A stretch of 64,000 bases of DNA from a bacterium (GCA_021795235.1 JAJYPP010000001.1:62001-126000), one strand, 5' to 3'; shown: positions 35,322-44,255, counted from the first letter of the stretch. Numbers and translations: made by a program. The notes: generated by a model from the letters alone, not told the origin.

Positions 35322-35596
35322 TAGACTCCCACTGGGTCCGTGAACCGAGCCGCGCGGCTATGGTACGAGGACGCGCGGAGGGAGCATGTCTCGCACCAAA
35401 TCTGGGCGGGGAGATGGTCGAGCAAGGCTGGGCTCAGCGTGCAGGGTCCAAAGGTAGAAGGTCGTCTCGGGGCCGCATAGTAGACGAGTGGCTCGGGCCG
35501 AGCGGGCCGGGAGGTCGCCGATCGTCCCCGATCGCCAGTTGAGGTGCCCGGTGGGCGCCACTGCCGGCTCGAGCGAGTCGCCGCCTCTTGCCCACA

Positions 35597-36019
35597 TCAA
35601 GGCACCGACCCAGCCTCGACGACCCATCTGCTCCCTTGTCCAGTTGCCGTTGCCACCAGGTCGAAATCGGTGTGGTAGTGCAGGACGGGTAGGTTCGCGC
35701 CTTCGGCGGCAGCGGCGATCAGTAGGTTGGGGATGCCAACTGCGCGAACTTTGCCACTGTGCCAGAGCATCCCCTGGACATCGATGGCGCGGGTACAGAC
35801 CGTTGGCGTGATGGGAATGGAGGGCAAGCCTCGAAGTTGCTCCCTAACCACGTCCCATTCGGGTCCATTCCGAGTGCTGAAGAGCACTTCCAGGTCGGTG
35901 ATAGCACAGGTGGCCAAGCGTCCGTCGACGAGGAGGGGCGCAAGTACCTCCCTGACGGATGGGTGGACGAAGCGAGCGAGAGCTGACTTATCGACGAGAG
36001 CCTGGACCATCAGCGCCAT
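35597..36019 (-). CDS. vapC: VapC-like PIN-domain toxin with altered acidic site
   Basis: This is a 140-residue PIN domain. LVDKSALARF holds the first acidic residue and CAITDLEVLFS the second. The third position, normally PDLLIAA, reads IPNLLIAAAAE, so Asn replaces the catalytic Asp. The last site reads HYHTDFD, where relatives have HYDxDFD. The antitoxin gene overlaps its start by 10 bp. PIN toxins of this type cleave tRNA or rRNA. The substitution suggests weak or absent nuclease activity here, which is inference. Confidence 0.85.
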   Translation of the reverse strand: MALMVQALVDKSALARFVHPSVREVLAPLLVDGRLATCAITDLEVLFSTRNGPEWDVVREQLRGLPSIPITPTVCTRAIDVQGMLWHSGKVRAVGIPNLLIAAAAEGANLPVLHYHTDFDLVATATGQGSRWVVEAGSVP

Positions 36020-36216
36020 GCGGCGGCCATCACCTCGTCACTGCCAAGATCTGGGAGTCCTCCCGATACCAGCAGGTCGGCCAGCATCTGCCTGAGCGCA
36101 CGGGCCACAACCTCCTCCAGCGCCTGATTGACGGTGTCCTTGATGGTCCGGGTGCCGAGCTGCCGCTTGGCTCCCTCAAGGAGCGTCGGGTCGATGTCAA
36201 CTAGGGTCTTGGTCAT
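36010..36216 (-). CDS. vapB: VapB-type antitoxin
   Basis: This is a 68-residue antitoxin starting MTKTLVDIDPTLL, with a ribbon-helix-helix-like N-terminus (VDIDPTLLEGAKRQLG, TRTIKDTVNQALEEVV) and a C-terminal toxin-binding tail ending MAAAWR. I start it at 36216 rather than 36258 because of the family N-terminus and because TATACT ends 6 nt before this ATG. The stop overlaps the toxin start by 10 bp. It should bind the palindrome over its own promoter. Confidence 0.85.
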   Translation of the reverse strand: MTKTLVDIDPTLLEGAKRQLGTRTIKDTVNQALEEVVARALRQMLADLLVSGGLPDLGSDEVMAAAWR

Positions 36217-36222
36217 GGATTC

Positions 36223-36232
36223 AGTATATACT
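36223..36232 (-). promoter_or_regulatory. vapBC leaderless promoter within a perfect palindrome
   Basis: AGTATATACT is a perfect 10-bp palindrome at 36223-36232. On the minus strand it contains the -10-like TATACT (36223-36228), 6 nt before the vapB ATG. An antitoxin dimer binding here would block transcription start, the usual conditional autoregulation of VapBC. Confidence 0.55.
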
Positions 36233-36906
36233 CCTCCGTGGAACGGGATATACGACAAGCTTTCTCAACGGCGGCAGCCGGGGCTCATCGCAGCCATGCT
36301 GGACGAGTAGCTCCTCTGAGCCTCCGGCTCCCTCCCATTGGCGACCACTGAGAGTTCACGCCCAGGACTCGTAACGGTGGGCGCGACCACTATCGGCTCG
36401 TCCTCGGTCGGGACCACGAGCCCGGCAGCGTGACGCTCGTTGGTATTGAGGGCCCCACGAGCGGGTGGAGCTGCTCCAGCATCTGGGTCGGCACCTCATG
36501 TCCGTGCTCAGCGAGCTCTTCGCGGATGTCGGGCGGAGATGGTCGCGTGGGGGCAGCGCTTGGTTGCGGCCCTGCTGCCATGCGCGGCACCGAAGCCTGG
36601 ATCCACGACCTGCGCGACCGGGCAGGCTGGCATGGGTAGCACAGGTGGCGTGAGGGAGACGACCTTCGAGTTGGGTCAGGTGAGTGGTGGTTGAGATGCT
36701 CCTCAGCAGGGTTGACCAATTTGATCCACCAGCCTTCGGATGCGCGTGGGCGGTATCGCCGCTCAGGCCGTCCTGGCCTCGGGTATTCCTCCAGTAGTTC
36801 CCCCTGCTGATGCTCCGCGTGGAGCGTGGCAAGGCCGGGATGGTTGTCCCGCTCGACGGAAGAGCTATGGTGGCGGTGGAAGAGTAGGTGCTACGGGAGG
36901 TGCTTT
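36233..36906. other. 674-bp gap without a recognised gene
   Basis: Frames on both strands are arginine/serine-rich artefacts. A peptide-like string EELAEHGHEVPTQMLEQLHP on the minus strand near 36450-36530 looks protein-like but has no start, family or continuation, so it may be a decayed gene end. Base composition is slightly lower in GC than the flanking housekeeping genes. Confidence 0.45.
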
Positions 36907-37167
36907 ATGGGGTGGCTGGGTTGGTTTCTGGCAGCTCTGGGGACAGTCGGCTTCCTACTCTCGCGCCCCAGCGTGGCGGCGTGCCGGTCCGGCGTGGATC
37001 TGGCGCGGACCATCGGCACGGCCAATCCCCAGCAGACTTGCACCTACTGGCAGTGGGGCTGGGAAGGCTCGATCTGCCTCGTCGCCGTGGCCGGCCTGCT
37101 CATCGTGTGGAATCTGGGCCGAGCGGTGGTGCTGGGCCTGAGGCGGTCGGATCGCGGCCAACCGTGA
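36907..37167 (+). CDS. Small two-helix membrane protein
   Basis: This is an 86-residue protein with hydrophobic helices at about 2-20 (GWLGWFLAALGTVGFLLS) and 52-74 (ICLVAVAGLLIVWNL). The loop between them carries two or three cysteines (AACRSG, QQTCTYWQW, GSIC) that could form a disulfide outside the membrane. ATG 36907 has GGGAGG 8 nt upstream. No family is recognised. It lies alone in an accessory stretch. Confidence 0.6.
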   Translation: MGWLGWFLAALGTVGFLLSRPSVAACRSGVDLARTIGTANPQQTCTYWQWGWEGSICLVAVAGLLIVWNLGRAVVLGLRRSDRGQP

Positions 37168-37205
37168 CGCCACTGCGGGTCTGGCGGTTTGGCCGTGGCC
37201 CGCTT

Positions 37206-37495
37206 TCAGCGTCCTCTTTGAGTTGTCCTCGGGGCTCCCCACTTGCGGGCCCCGCCGTTGGTTTCGACCAGCTGGTCAATCATGTGCGTGAGCAGGATGG
37301 GCCGGTAGTCGATCCGCTCCACCGAGGCGTTGAAGTGCCGGGCAGTCGGTGGAGGGTCCTGGTGGATGTGCCCGTGGACGTTGAGCACGCCTTCGGCATG
37401 GCCTCCAGCGGGTGGTGACGCAAGGGGATGGTCCAGCCCGCGTACTCCAAGGCGAAGGGCTCGCCCATTAGCCAGCCGATGGCTGCCAGCAAGCG
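37206..37495 (-). pseudogene. Frameshifted calcineurin-like phosphoesterase remnant
   Basis: In one minus-strand frame 37492 onward reads EPFALEYAGWTIPLRHHPLE. In the next frame the sequence continues as GVLNVHGHIHQ and NASVERIDYRPILL. Joined across one frameshift near 37395, these give the C-terminal half of a YfcE/YmdB-type metallophosphoesterase with its metal-binding SHxPL-like and HGHIH motifs. The N-terminal half (DTHFGH, GNHD motifs) is not found upstream. It is an inactive remnant. Confidence 0.65.
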
Positions 37496-38034
37496 CCAGC
37501 TGGTCTGCCCCTATGGCTGCCTGCCTGCTCGGTTCGAGCTCCTGGGAGGGGCGGTGTTCGTCGACGTCCCGGGGTTCGTACCTGGAGCACCAAGACAAGG
37601 TCGCGTCATTTCGCTGCGCCGGCTGCGGGGCGGTGGCCTTGGATCTCGCCGCCGCCGCCACCGCCATGGCTCGGGAGCGAAGGAGTGCTCCAGCCACCAC
37701 CGTCACCGGCCCCGCCTGCGGGGCGGTCCTGCTCCCTCCGGATGACTACGATGCCGGCGCGGAGATGGAGTGCCCCGAGCGCGAGGGTGTCTTTTCACTT
37801 GAAGAGGGCAGTCCCCACCTCCTGGGCGGCTCCAGTGAGGGAGCGGAAGGCAGCGAACAGAGGACCTCTGACCGGCGTCTCAGCGGCGCCAGGAAGCTCA
37901 TGCGCCGGCCGGTGTGCGAGCGGTCCGAGAGTCCTCCCCGGGGCTCGCGGAACAGCCGTCGACATCGCCTCAAGCCCCGGTTGAAGCGCTCCCACGGGTC
38001 TGCGCCAAACCGACCACTGGGTCGCTTTGTAACT
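37496..38034. other. Gap without a recognised gene
   Basis: About 540 bp between the phosphoesterase remnant and the tetR promoter. Several overlapping frames are Arg/Ala-rich without credible starts or families. Repeated CGCCGCCGCCACC-type strings make all frames open by composition. I see no RNA gene or repeat. Confidence 0.4.
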
Positions 38035-38040
38035 TAAACT
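38035..38040 (+). promoter_or_regulatory. tetR leaderless -10 box
   Basis: TAAACT at 38035-38040 ends 6 nt before the ATG at 38047. It is the only AT-rich patch in the neighbourhood (GTAACTTAAACTTGAG). It would drive tetR and the coupled ClC gene as a leaderless transcript. Confidence 0.5.
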
Positions 38041-38046
38041 TGAGGG

Positions 38047-38643
38047 ATGCCAAGGCTGGTCGAGAACACCCGGGCCAGGCGGCGCAGGGTCCTGATCGAC
38101 GCCGGCTGGAGCTGCCTCGCCCGCACCAGGTGCCGGGATCTCCGGGTCGACGACATCTGCCATGAGGCGGGTGTCAGCAAGGGTGCCTTCTACGGCTACT
38201 TCCCCCACAAGCAGACCTTCCTGCTGGCGCTGGTGCAGGACGACGCGGAGAGAGGCGAGGAGACGATGCTGAGGCTGCAGGCCGCGCCCATGAGGGCCGG
38301 GGAGCGCCTGCAGGCCTTCGCCTACGCCATGTTGCAGCGCGCTCAGGAACCCGGCCGGGTGCAGCTGGCCGCCGACATCTGGTCGGGGATGCAGGCTGAT
38401 GCGACCATGCGCCGGCTCCTGGTGGCAGTCACCGCCCGGAGGCGGGACCGGCTCCGCAGTTGGCTGGAAGTGGGCATCGCCGACGGCGAACTGCTGGAAG
38501 CTCCCGCCAATGCCCTGGCCTCACTGGTGCTGGCGCTCGGCGACGGGCTCACGATGCATGCGGGGCTCGACCCGCAGGCGTTCCGCTGGGACAACATCCG
38601 TCGCGCCCTGGACATCCTGCTCTCCGCCCTCCAGCCGGCGTGA
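38047..38643 (+). CDS. TetR-family transcriptional regulator
   Basis: This is a 198-residue regulator. The N-terminal HTH (about 8-52) contains VDDICHEAGVSKGAFYGYFPHK, the TetR recognition helix with its usual YxYFxxK end. The helical C-terminal ligand domain has no obvious subfamily. The TGA overlaps the GTG of the ClC gene (GTGA), so regulator and channel form one operon and the channel is the probable target. The inducer is unknown. Confidence 0.92.
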   Translation: MPRLVENTRARRRRVLIDAGWSCLARTRCRDLRVDDICHEAGVSKGAFYGYFPHKQTFLLALVQDDAERGEETMLRLQAAPMRAGERLQAFAYAMLQRAQEPGRVQLAADIWSGMQADATMRRLLVAVTARRRDRLRSWLEVGIADGELLEAPANALASLVLALGDGLTMHAGLDPQAFRWDNIRRALDILLSALQPA

Positions 38644-41006
38644 GAGGCCGGTTGCGGTCGGGGCTGGGCTCACTTGGCCGCCGGCTGAAGCGGGGGCTCC
38701 GGGGAGGCCTTGTCGGGGCCATCGAGGGAGGAACCTCCACCCACCTCAGAGCCGCCCGTCTCTGGAACCGCATAGCCCCCAGACTGCGACTGCCAGCAGC
38801 CCGCTGGAAGCGTCAGAGGCCTGCGGCGGGCGAGCCGCCTGGGGCCAGACTGCCTGCCGCTGCACGGGAGGAGCAGCCCGGGCTGGATCGTTCCGTGCTC
38901 ACCTGGAGGCGGCCCATCTGGGGCCGGGGATGGCCGGGGTGGCGGACCCTTGGCAGCCACCTCGGCTCTCGCGTCAGCGAGATGTCCTACGTGGAGAAGT
39001 GGCTCGTGCTGGGACTGACCATCGGCGTCGTGGCCGGGCTGGGGGCGGTCCTCTTCTACTCAGCCCTGCAGTTGGGAACCCACCTCTTCCTGGTCGACCT
39101 CGCCGGCTATCACATCCCCACCGCGGGCGGCGAGGGCAACGCCGCGGGGTCGGCAGGTTACGCTCGTCCGTGGGCGATCCCGCTGGTGGTGGGCTTAGGC
39201 GGCCTGCTGTCGGGCCTGCTGGTGTTCACCTGGGCCCCAGAGACCGAGGGTCACGGCACCGACGCTGCCATCGAGGCCTTCCACCGCAACCCTCGCGGGA
39301 TCCGCCTGCGGGCGGTGGCGGTCAAGATCGTCGCCTCTGCACTCACCATCGGGTCCGGCGGCTCGGGGGGGCGGGAGGGGCCGACCGCCCAGATCAGTGC
39401 TGGCTTCGGCTCCCTGCTGGCACGGATTCTCGACCTCTCGCCAGAGGACGGCCGCCTCGCCGTGGCGGTCGGGCTTGGCTCGGGGATCGGGGCGATCTTC
39501 AGCGCTCCCCTGGGCGGCGCCGTGCTGGCCGCCGACATCCTCTATCGGGATGACTTCGAATTCGCCGCTCTGCTACCGGGGCTCGTGGCTTCGATCGTTG
39601 CCTTCCTGGTCTTCGGAGCCGTTGAGGGATATCAGTCCCTCTTCGCAGTGGTCGGCGGCTACCACTTCAACGATCCCCTGCAGCTGGTCTGGTTCGCGGT
39701 GATCGGCCTGGCTGCGGGGCTGATCGGCCTGCTCTATTCCCGGAGCTTCTACGGGGTAGTGGCATTCAACGCCCGGATTCCGATCAGCCGCAAGCTCAAG
39801 CCGGCCCTGGGCGGAGTCATGGTCGGGGTGATCGCCCTGGGCCTGCCGGAGGTGCTGGGAACGGGCTACGGCTGGGTCCAGAAGGGACTTGGCCCTGAAC
39901 TGCTGCAGATCCCCCTCTACGCCGTGCTGCTGCTGCCGTTCGCCCGCATCCTGGCCACCTCGCTGTCGATCGGCACCGGCGGCTCCGGCGGCGTGTTCGG
40001 ACCGGGCATGGTCATCGGCGCATTCACCGGCGCCGCGGTCTGGCGGGTGCTGGAGCCGATTGTCCCCGGCATCCCCCATGATCCGGCGGCCTTCGTCATC
40101 GTCGGCATGATGGCCTGCTTCGGCAGCATCGCCCGGGCCCCGCTGGCAGTGATGCTGATGGTGGCGGAGATGACCGGTACCATCTCCCTGCTGGCACCGG
40201 CGATGGTGGCGGTCGCTCTGGCAACGTTCGTGGTTCGCCGCTTCGATGACAGCATCTACCGCAGTCAGCTGCGCACCCGCGCCGACTCGCCGGCCGCTCG
40301 CTTCCAGCTCGGTCTGCCGCTTCTGAACACAGTTAAGGTCAGCGCGGTCGGCCATCAGCCTCGTCTGGTACTGGAGGAGGGGATGCAGCTCAAGACGGCG
40401 CTGGCCGCCCTCCGCCAAGCCCAGGTGCCGGGCGCACCGGTGGTGGACGGGCAGGGAATCTATCTGGGCACCGTCTCCACCAGACAGATGGAGAGCCGGC
40501 CAGAGCAGGACGCAGACACACCGCTTGACCAGTTGCTGGATGCCACCGCACCCACCGTCGCGGGCACGGCCAGGCTCGATTCGGCGCTGGAGTCCATCAC
40601 CCAAGCCGGCGGCCACTGGGTGACCGTGACTGATGGCGCCCGCCATGTGCTGGGTGTGCTCACCTTCGGTGACCTGATTGCGGGCTACCACGCCGCCCTG
40701 GACAGCAACATCGGAACCATGGCTCAGGTGAGCGCCCACACCATGGCCCTGGAGGAGCGCATGGGTGCCGGCTCGCCCCTGGTCGGGCGACCTCTGCGGG
40801 AGCTCGACTTGCCCTCTGGCTGCATCGTCGTCACCGTCCTTCGTGGCGACGACCTCACCTTCCCCAGCGGAGCCACGGTCCTGCAGGTGGGGGATGTCGT
40901 AAGCGCGCTCGCCGAGCCCCGCCAGGGGGATCGGATGCGGCAGCTGATGCGTGGCGATGAGGGCCTCATCGATCCCGCTGTGGAGCGCGGCAGCCAGCTC
41001 ATGTAG
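38640..41006 (+). CDS. ClC-family chloride channel/antiporter with CBS pair and RCK_C domain
   Basis: I start this 788-residue protein at GTG 38640, overlapping the tetR stop. Residues about 115-530 are the ClC core, with filter segments GSGGSGGREGP and GTGGSGGVFGP; the gating Glu is in GREGP. Two CBS modules follow (about 560-670). A C-terminal TrkA_C-like domain (PLVGRPLRELDLPSGCIVV) ends it. The N-terminal 110 residues are a basic Arg/Pro-rich cytoplasmic extension unusual for ClC proteins. An ATG at 38982 would give a conventional N-terminus but has no ribosome site. It is likely a Cl-/H+ exchanger gated by nucleotides. Confidence 0.9.
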   Translation: MRGRLRSGLGSLGRRLKRGLRGGLVGAIEGGTSTHLRAARLWNRIAPRLRLPAARWKRQRPAAGEPPGARLPAAAREEQPGLDRSVLTWRRPIWGRGWPGWRTLGSHLGSRVSEMSYVEKWLVLGLTIGVVAGLGAVLFYSALQLGTHLFLVDLAGYHIPTAGGEGNAAGSAGYARPWAIPLVVGLGGLLSGLLVFTWAPETEGHGTDAAIEAFHRNPRGIRLRAVAVKIVASALTIGSGGSGGREGPTAQISAGFGSLLARILDLSPEDGRLAVAVGLGSGIGAIFSAPLGGAVLAADILYRDDFEFAALLPGLVASIVAFLVFGAVEGYQSLFAVVGGYHFNDPLQLVWFAVIGLAAGLIGLLYSRSFYGVVAFNARIPISRKLKPALGGVMVGVIALGLPEVLGTGYGWVQKGLGPELLQIPLYAVLLLPFARILATSLSIGTGGSGGVFGPGMVIGAFTGAAVWRVLEPIVPGIPHDPAAFVIVGMMACFGSIARAPLAVMLMVAEMTGTISLLAPAMVAVALATFVVRRFDDSIYRSQLRTRADSPAARFQLGLPLLNTVKVSAVGHQPRLVLEEGMQLKTALAALRQAQVPGAPVVDGQGIYLGTVSTRQMESRPEQDADTPLDQLLDATAPTVAGTARLDSALESITQAGGHWVTVTDGARHVLGVLTFGDLIAGYHAALDSNIGTMAQVSAHTMALEERMGAGSPLVGRPLRELDLPSGCIVVTVLRGDDLTFPSGATVLQVGDVVSALAEPRQGDRMRQLMRGDEGLIDPAVERGSQLM

Positions 41007-41531
41007 CCCGCCCGCGCCGCAGCTGGGGCGGCCTGTGTGCCTCTCGGGGCGCGCTGGCGAGGGGCCGGTTGGGATCGCTGTGGTCGAGCCCCGCAGCAGC
41101 GCCGCCTCGATCTCCTGGGTCTCCGGCCGCCCCTGGAACGGACACTTGGCGGGCTCCGCCGCTGAACTTGCCGCCGTCCCAGGAGCGTCCGCTCCGCCGT
41201 TTCGGGTACCGTTGTGGCCGGGGGCCGTTCCCCCTCATGCGGCCGCAGCCGCGCCACGGTCGGCGACGCCTGGCGCGGGACGTACCTGCACCCGCTGCCG
41301 CCCGAGGCGCAGGTGTGCAGGGCAGGTCGACCTCGCCCGCATCAGCGGGAGGATCGTCGAACCCCGCAGCTGGAATCGGGCTCGATTCCGGGGTCCCCGG
41401 CTCATCCACGAGCTGGGTGCGACGGGGTTGAGCGTGAGCGGACCGGCCCATTTCGGGTTCGATCATGGGAGCCGCCACCTGTAGTTACTCACGAGCAACT
41501 TGGAAGTGGGATCAAAGTGGCGCTGAGGTGA
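41007..41531. other. 525-bp gap without a recognised gene
   Basis: No frame has a recognisable protein. The minus frame spanning most of the gap is Ala/Arg/Pro-rich with no start signal. I see no RNA gene. The right end borders tRNA-Ala(GGC). Confidence 0.45.
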
Positions 41532-41606
41532 TGGTGGAGCCGGAGGGAATCGAACCCTCGACCTCTTCCATGCCAAGGAAGCGCGCTGCCGCTGCGCCAC
41601 GGCCCC
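41532..41606 (-). tRNA. tRNA-Ala (GGC anticodon)
   Basis: Minus strand cloverleaf. GGGGCCG pairs with CGGCTCC (one G-U), and stem CTTCC/GGAAG carries loop TTGGCAT, anticodon GGC. The T loop is in GAGGGTTCGATTCCCTC. An encoded CCA occupies 41532-41534. Confidence 0.95.
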
Positions 41607-42075
41607 GAGATTCGCCCGAGATCAGACTGAGTGGGGCTGGGAGGCGTGCCGAGGATCCCGACCGGCACACTTGGCCGTCCCACGGCGCCACCCTTGGTTC
41701 GGATCTGGAACTCTAGGGTAGCAGGTGGCCGGCGGGGAAGCAGAAGCTCTGGTGCCCGGTCCTCAGCTCGGTCCAGGGGGCGGCCTGGGGGACTGAGTCA
41801 TGCCCAGGATCGATCGCCCGCGCCCGGTACAGCGACCCGGCTGATGCCGGGCCGCTGCGGGGAGGGCGGTTTGGGTCCGGTACCGGCGTCTGCGGGCTAC
41901 CAGTTACCGCTCCCTACGATGACGTCGTGACCTTGGGGAGAGCTGAGAGGCAGCTGGGAGCTTGATGGGACTTGTGCGGGGATCGGCCAGCTGATTCCGC
42001 AGACTGATGAATCGAGCCCTTCTCTCTGCGCGATCCCAGGAAGCTCTCAGGTTTCGGGGGCAGGATTGGTGTGTT
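41607..42075 (+). other. Intergenic region with a leaderless micro-ORF upstream of the two-component genes
   Basis: 469 bp without a normal gene. TACGAT at 41915-41920 stands 6 nt before a GTG at 41927 that opens a 12-codon frame (MTLGRAERQLGA, stop 41963-41965). This is the same spacing seen before real leaderless genes, so the transcript of the response regulator probably starts here and may carry a leader peptide. Nothing else is recognisable. Confidence 0.4.
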
Positions 42076-42768
42076 GTGGGTGATCAGACCAAGGTGTTGG
42101 TGGTCGATGACGAGCTGAACCTGGCCGAGCTCGTCTCCACGGCACTGCGGTATGCGGACTTCGCCACTGAGACCGCCATGACCGGACAGGATGCCCTGAA
42201 CAAGGCGGCCAGCTTCCGGCCCCACCTGATCATCCTTGATGTGATGCTTCCCGACATCGATGGGTTTGAGGTTGCCAGGCGGCTGGGTGGCACCGGCTCC
42301 GACACCCCGATCCTGTTCCTCACCGCCAGGGACGCGACCGAGGACAAGATCCGCGGCCTGACGGTTGGCGGTGACGACTACGTGACCAAGCCTTTCAGCT
42401 TGGATGAACTGATCGCCAGGGTCCGGGTGATTCTGCGTCGCAGCGGGCGGCAGGCGGAGAGCCGCAACGTAATCACCTTCGCCGACCTGGAGATGGACGA
42501 GGACTTGCGGGAGGTGAGGCGAGGTGGGGACGCGGTGGAGCTCACAGCCACCGAATACCGCTTGCTCAGGTACCTCATGATCAACGCGCGGCGCGTGCTG
42601 ACCCGAGCTCAGATCCTGGATCATGTGTGGAGCTACGACTTCGGCGGCGACGCCGGCATCCTGGAGACCTACATCAGCTACCTCCGCAAGAAGGTGGACT
42701 GCGTCGAGCCGGCCTTGATCCACACCGTGCGGGGCATGGGTTACGTGCTGCGGCTGCCCCGCAGCTGA
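42076..42768 (+). CDS. OmpR/PhoB-family response regulator
   Basis: This is a 230-residue regulator starting at GTG 42076 (MGDQTKVLVVDDE). The receiver domain has acidic pocket DDE at 11-13, phospho-acceptor Asp55 in LIILDVMLPD and Lys105 in YVTKPF. The winged-helix DNA-binding domain (about 130-228) has VELTATEYRLLRYL and RKKVDCVEPALIHTVRGMGY. An in-frame ATG at 42007 would add 23 residues that do not match the family. It is followed after 2 bp by its kinase, so the pair is a complete two-component system. The signal is not known. Confidence 0.93.
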   Translation: MGDQTKVLVVDDELNLAELVSTALRYADFATETAMTGQDALNKAASFRPHLIILDVMLPDIDGFEVARRLGGTGSDTPILFLTARDATEDKIRGLTVGGDDYVTKPFSLDELIARVRVILRRSGRQAESRNVITFADLEMDEDLREVRRGGDAVELTATEYRLLRYLMINARRVLTRAQILDHVWSYDFGGDAGILETYISYLRKKVDCVEPALIHTVRGMGYVLRLPRS

Positions 42769-42770
42769 CC

Positions 42771-44255
42771 ATGTCGCTGAGGTTCCGACTGCTGCTGGGC
42801 TTGGTCTGCCTGGTGGCGATCGGGCTGGCCGCGATCGACGCGGTGACATACCTCACCCTGCAGGGGTCGCTCATCCAGCAGGTGGACAGCCAGTTGACCA
42901 GCTCCTCAGCCTCGGTCTACTCATGCCTGCTGCACGAGTTGGAGACCAGCAGCTACAGGTGCTTCGGCGTCTACGTGCCGGTGGGCAGCTTCGCCGAACT
43001 GGTGCATGATGGCGGCGGCGTCTACGGCCCCACCTCCTTTGGGCACGCCGCGCCGGCTCCTCGGATACCCGCCAGGCTGCTGGCGCGGGCGGCCTCTGGC
43101 CCGGTCGAGCGGACGGTGGCGGCCGTCTCCGGATCCAGTGCCTACCGGGTCTGGGCGGCGCCGGTGACGCCCCCTGGCCTCCAGCCCAGCATCATGGTCT
43201 TCGCCGAGCCGCTGAGCGGAGTTGAGGCGACCCTGGGACAGCTGCGACTGCTCGAGGCCCTGGTCAGCGCCTTGATCATGGTGGTGCTGGGGCTGGGCGC
43301 ATGGTGGACTGTGCAACTCGGCCTCAGCCCACTGCGGCGCATCCGCGACACCGCCCAGAAGATCGCGGCCGGTGACCTTACCCAGCGGGTTGCCCCCACC
43401 GATCCTCGGACGGAGGTGGGACAGTTGGGGGTCAGTCTCAACGAGATGCTGGCGCAAATCGAGCAGGCTTTCGAGGCCCGGATGGCCTCTGAGGAGAGGC
43501 TGCGACAGTTCGTGGCGGACGCCTCTCACGAGCTCCGGACACCTCTCAGTTCGATACGCGGGTACGCCGAGCTCTTCAGGCGGGGCGCCTCCGCCAACCC
43601 GGAGGACCTGGGAACGGCAATGCAGCGGATCGAGAGCGAGTCGATCCGGATGGCGAAACTGGTCGACGACCTGTTGTTGCTGGCCAGGTTGGATGAGGGC
43701 CGACCGCTCGAGATGAGGCCGGTGGATCTGTCCCAGATAGCGGTCGACTGCGCCGCCGATCAATCGGCCGCTGACCGGCACCATCCGATAGCCGCCTCAG
43801 CGGACAGCCCGGTGGTGGTGGTCGGCGACGAGTCGAGGTTGCGTCAGGTCGTCACCAATCTGGTGCGCAATGCAGTGGTACACACTCCTGACCAGACCAG
43901 GGTCGAGATCTCGGTGGGTGAGCGCGCCGATCAAGGTTTCGTGGAGGTCGTGGACCACGGGCCTGGGATCCCCACCGAGTCCCAGGAGCGGATCTTCGAG
44001 CGCTTCGTGAGGATCGACAAATCGCGGGGACGGGCCCGCGGCGGAGCTGGGCTGGGGCTGGCCATTGTGGCAGCGATCGTGGCCGCTCACCACGGGCGCA
44101 TCCGTCACTTCCCAACCCCCGGTGGCGGAGCCACCTTCAGGGTGGAGCTGCCCAAGACTCAGCCGACCTGGAGCCAGCATCCTGGGGACCATGGCGGCAC
44201 CGCCGTCGCTCCGGATCACCCGACGGCCATCGATCCCGCTCAAGTGCCCAGCTGA
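42771..44255 (+). CDS. Sensor histidine kinase with HAMP domain
   Basis: This is a 494-residue membrane kinase. Two membrane helices (about 5-27 and 163-185) flank an extracytoplasmic sensor of about 135 residues. That sensor contains Cys pairs (VYSCLLHELETSSYRCFGV). Then come HAMP, the HisKA motif with phospho-His253 in ADASHELRTPLSS, and HATPase boxes N (NLVRNAVVHTP), G1 (DHGPGIP) and G2 (GGAGLGLAIV). It starts at ATG 42771. The C-terminus carries a 40-residue Pro/His-rich tail. It resembles MtrB/PrrB-type actinobacterial kinases. The ligand is unknown. Confidence 0.93.
   Translation: MSLRFRLLLGLVCLVAIGLAAIDAVTYLTLQGSLIQQVDSQLTSSSASVYSCLLHELETSSYRCFGVYVPVGSFAELVHDGGGVYGPTSFGHAAPAPRIPARLLARAASGPVERTVAAVSGSSAYRVWAAPVTPPGLQPSIMVFAEPLSGVEATLGQLRLLEALVSALIMVVLGLGAWWTVQLGLSPLRRIRDTAQKIAAGDLTQRVAPTDPRTEVGQLGVSLNEMLAQIEQAFEARMASEERLRQFVADASHELRTPLSSIRGYAELFRRGASANPEDLGTAMQRIESESIRMAKLVDDLLLLARLDEGRPLEMRPVDLSQIAVDCAADQSAADRHHPIAASADSPVVVVGDESRLRQVVTNLVRNAVVHTPDQTRVEISVGERADQGFVEVVDHGPGIPTESQERIFERFVRIDKSRGRARGGAGLGLAIVAAIVAAHHGRIRHFPTPGGGATFRVELPKTQPTWSQHPGDHGGTAVAPDHPTAIDPAQVPS

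Noticed and set aside
39573-40739. 388-codon His/Gln/Arg-rich minus frame inside the ClC gene
   Set aside because: Antisense to conserved ClC and CBS sequence; its composition is that of a reversed hydrophobic gene.
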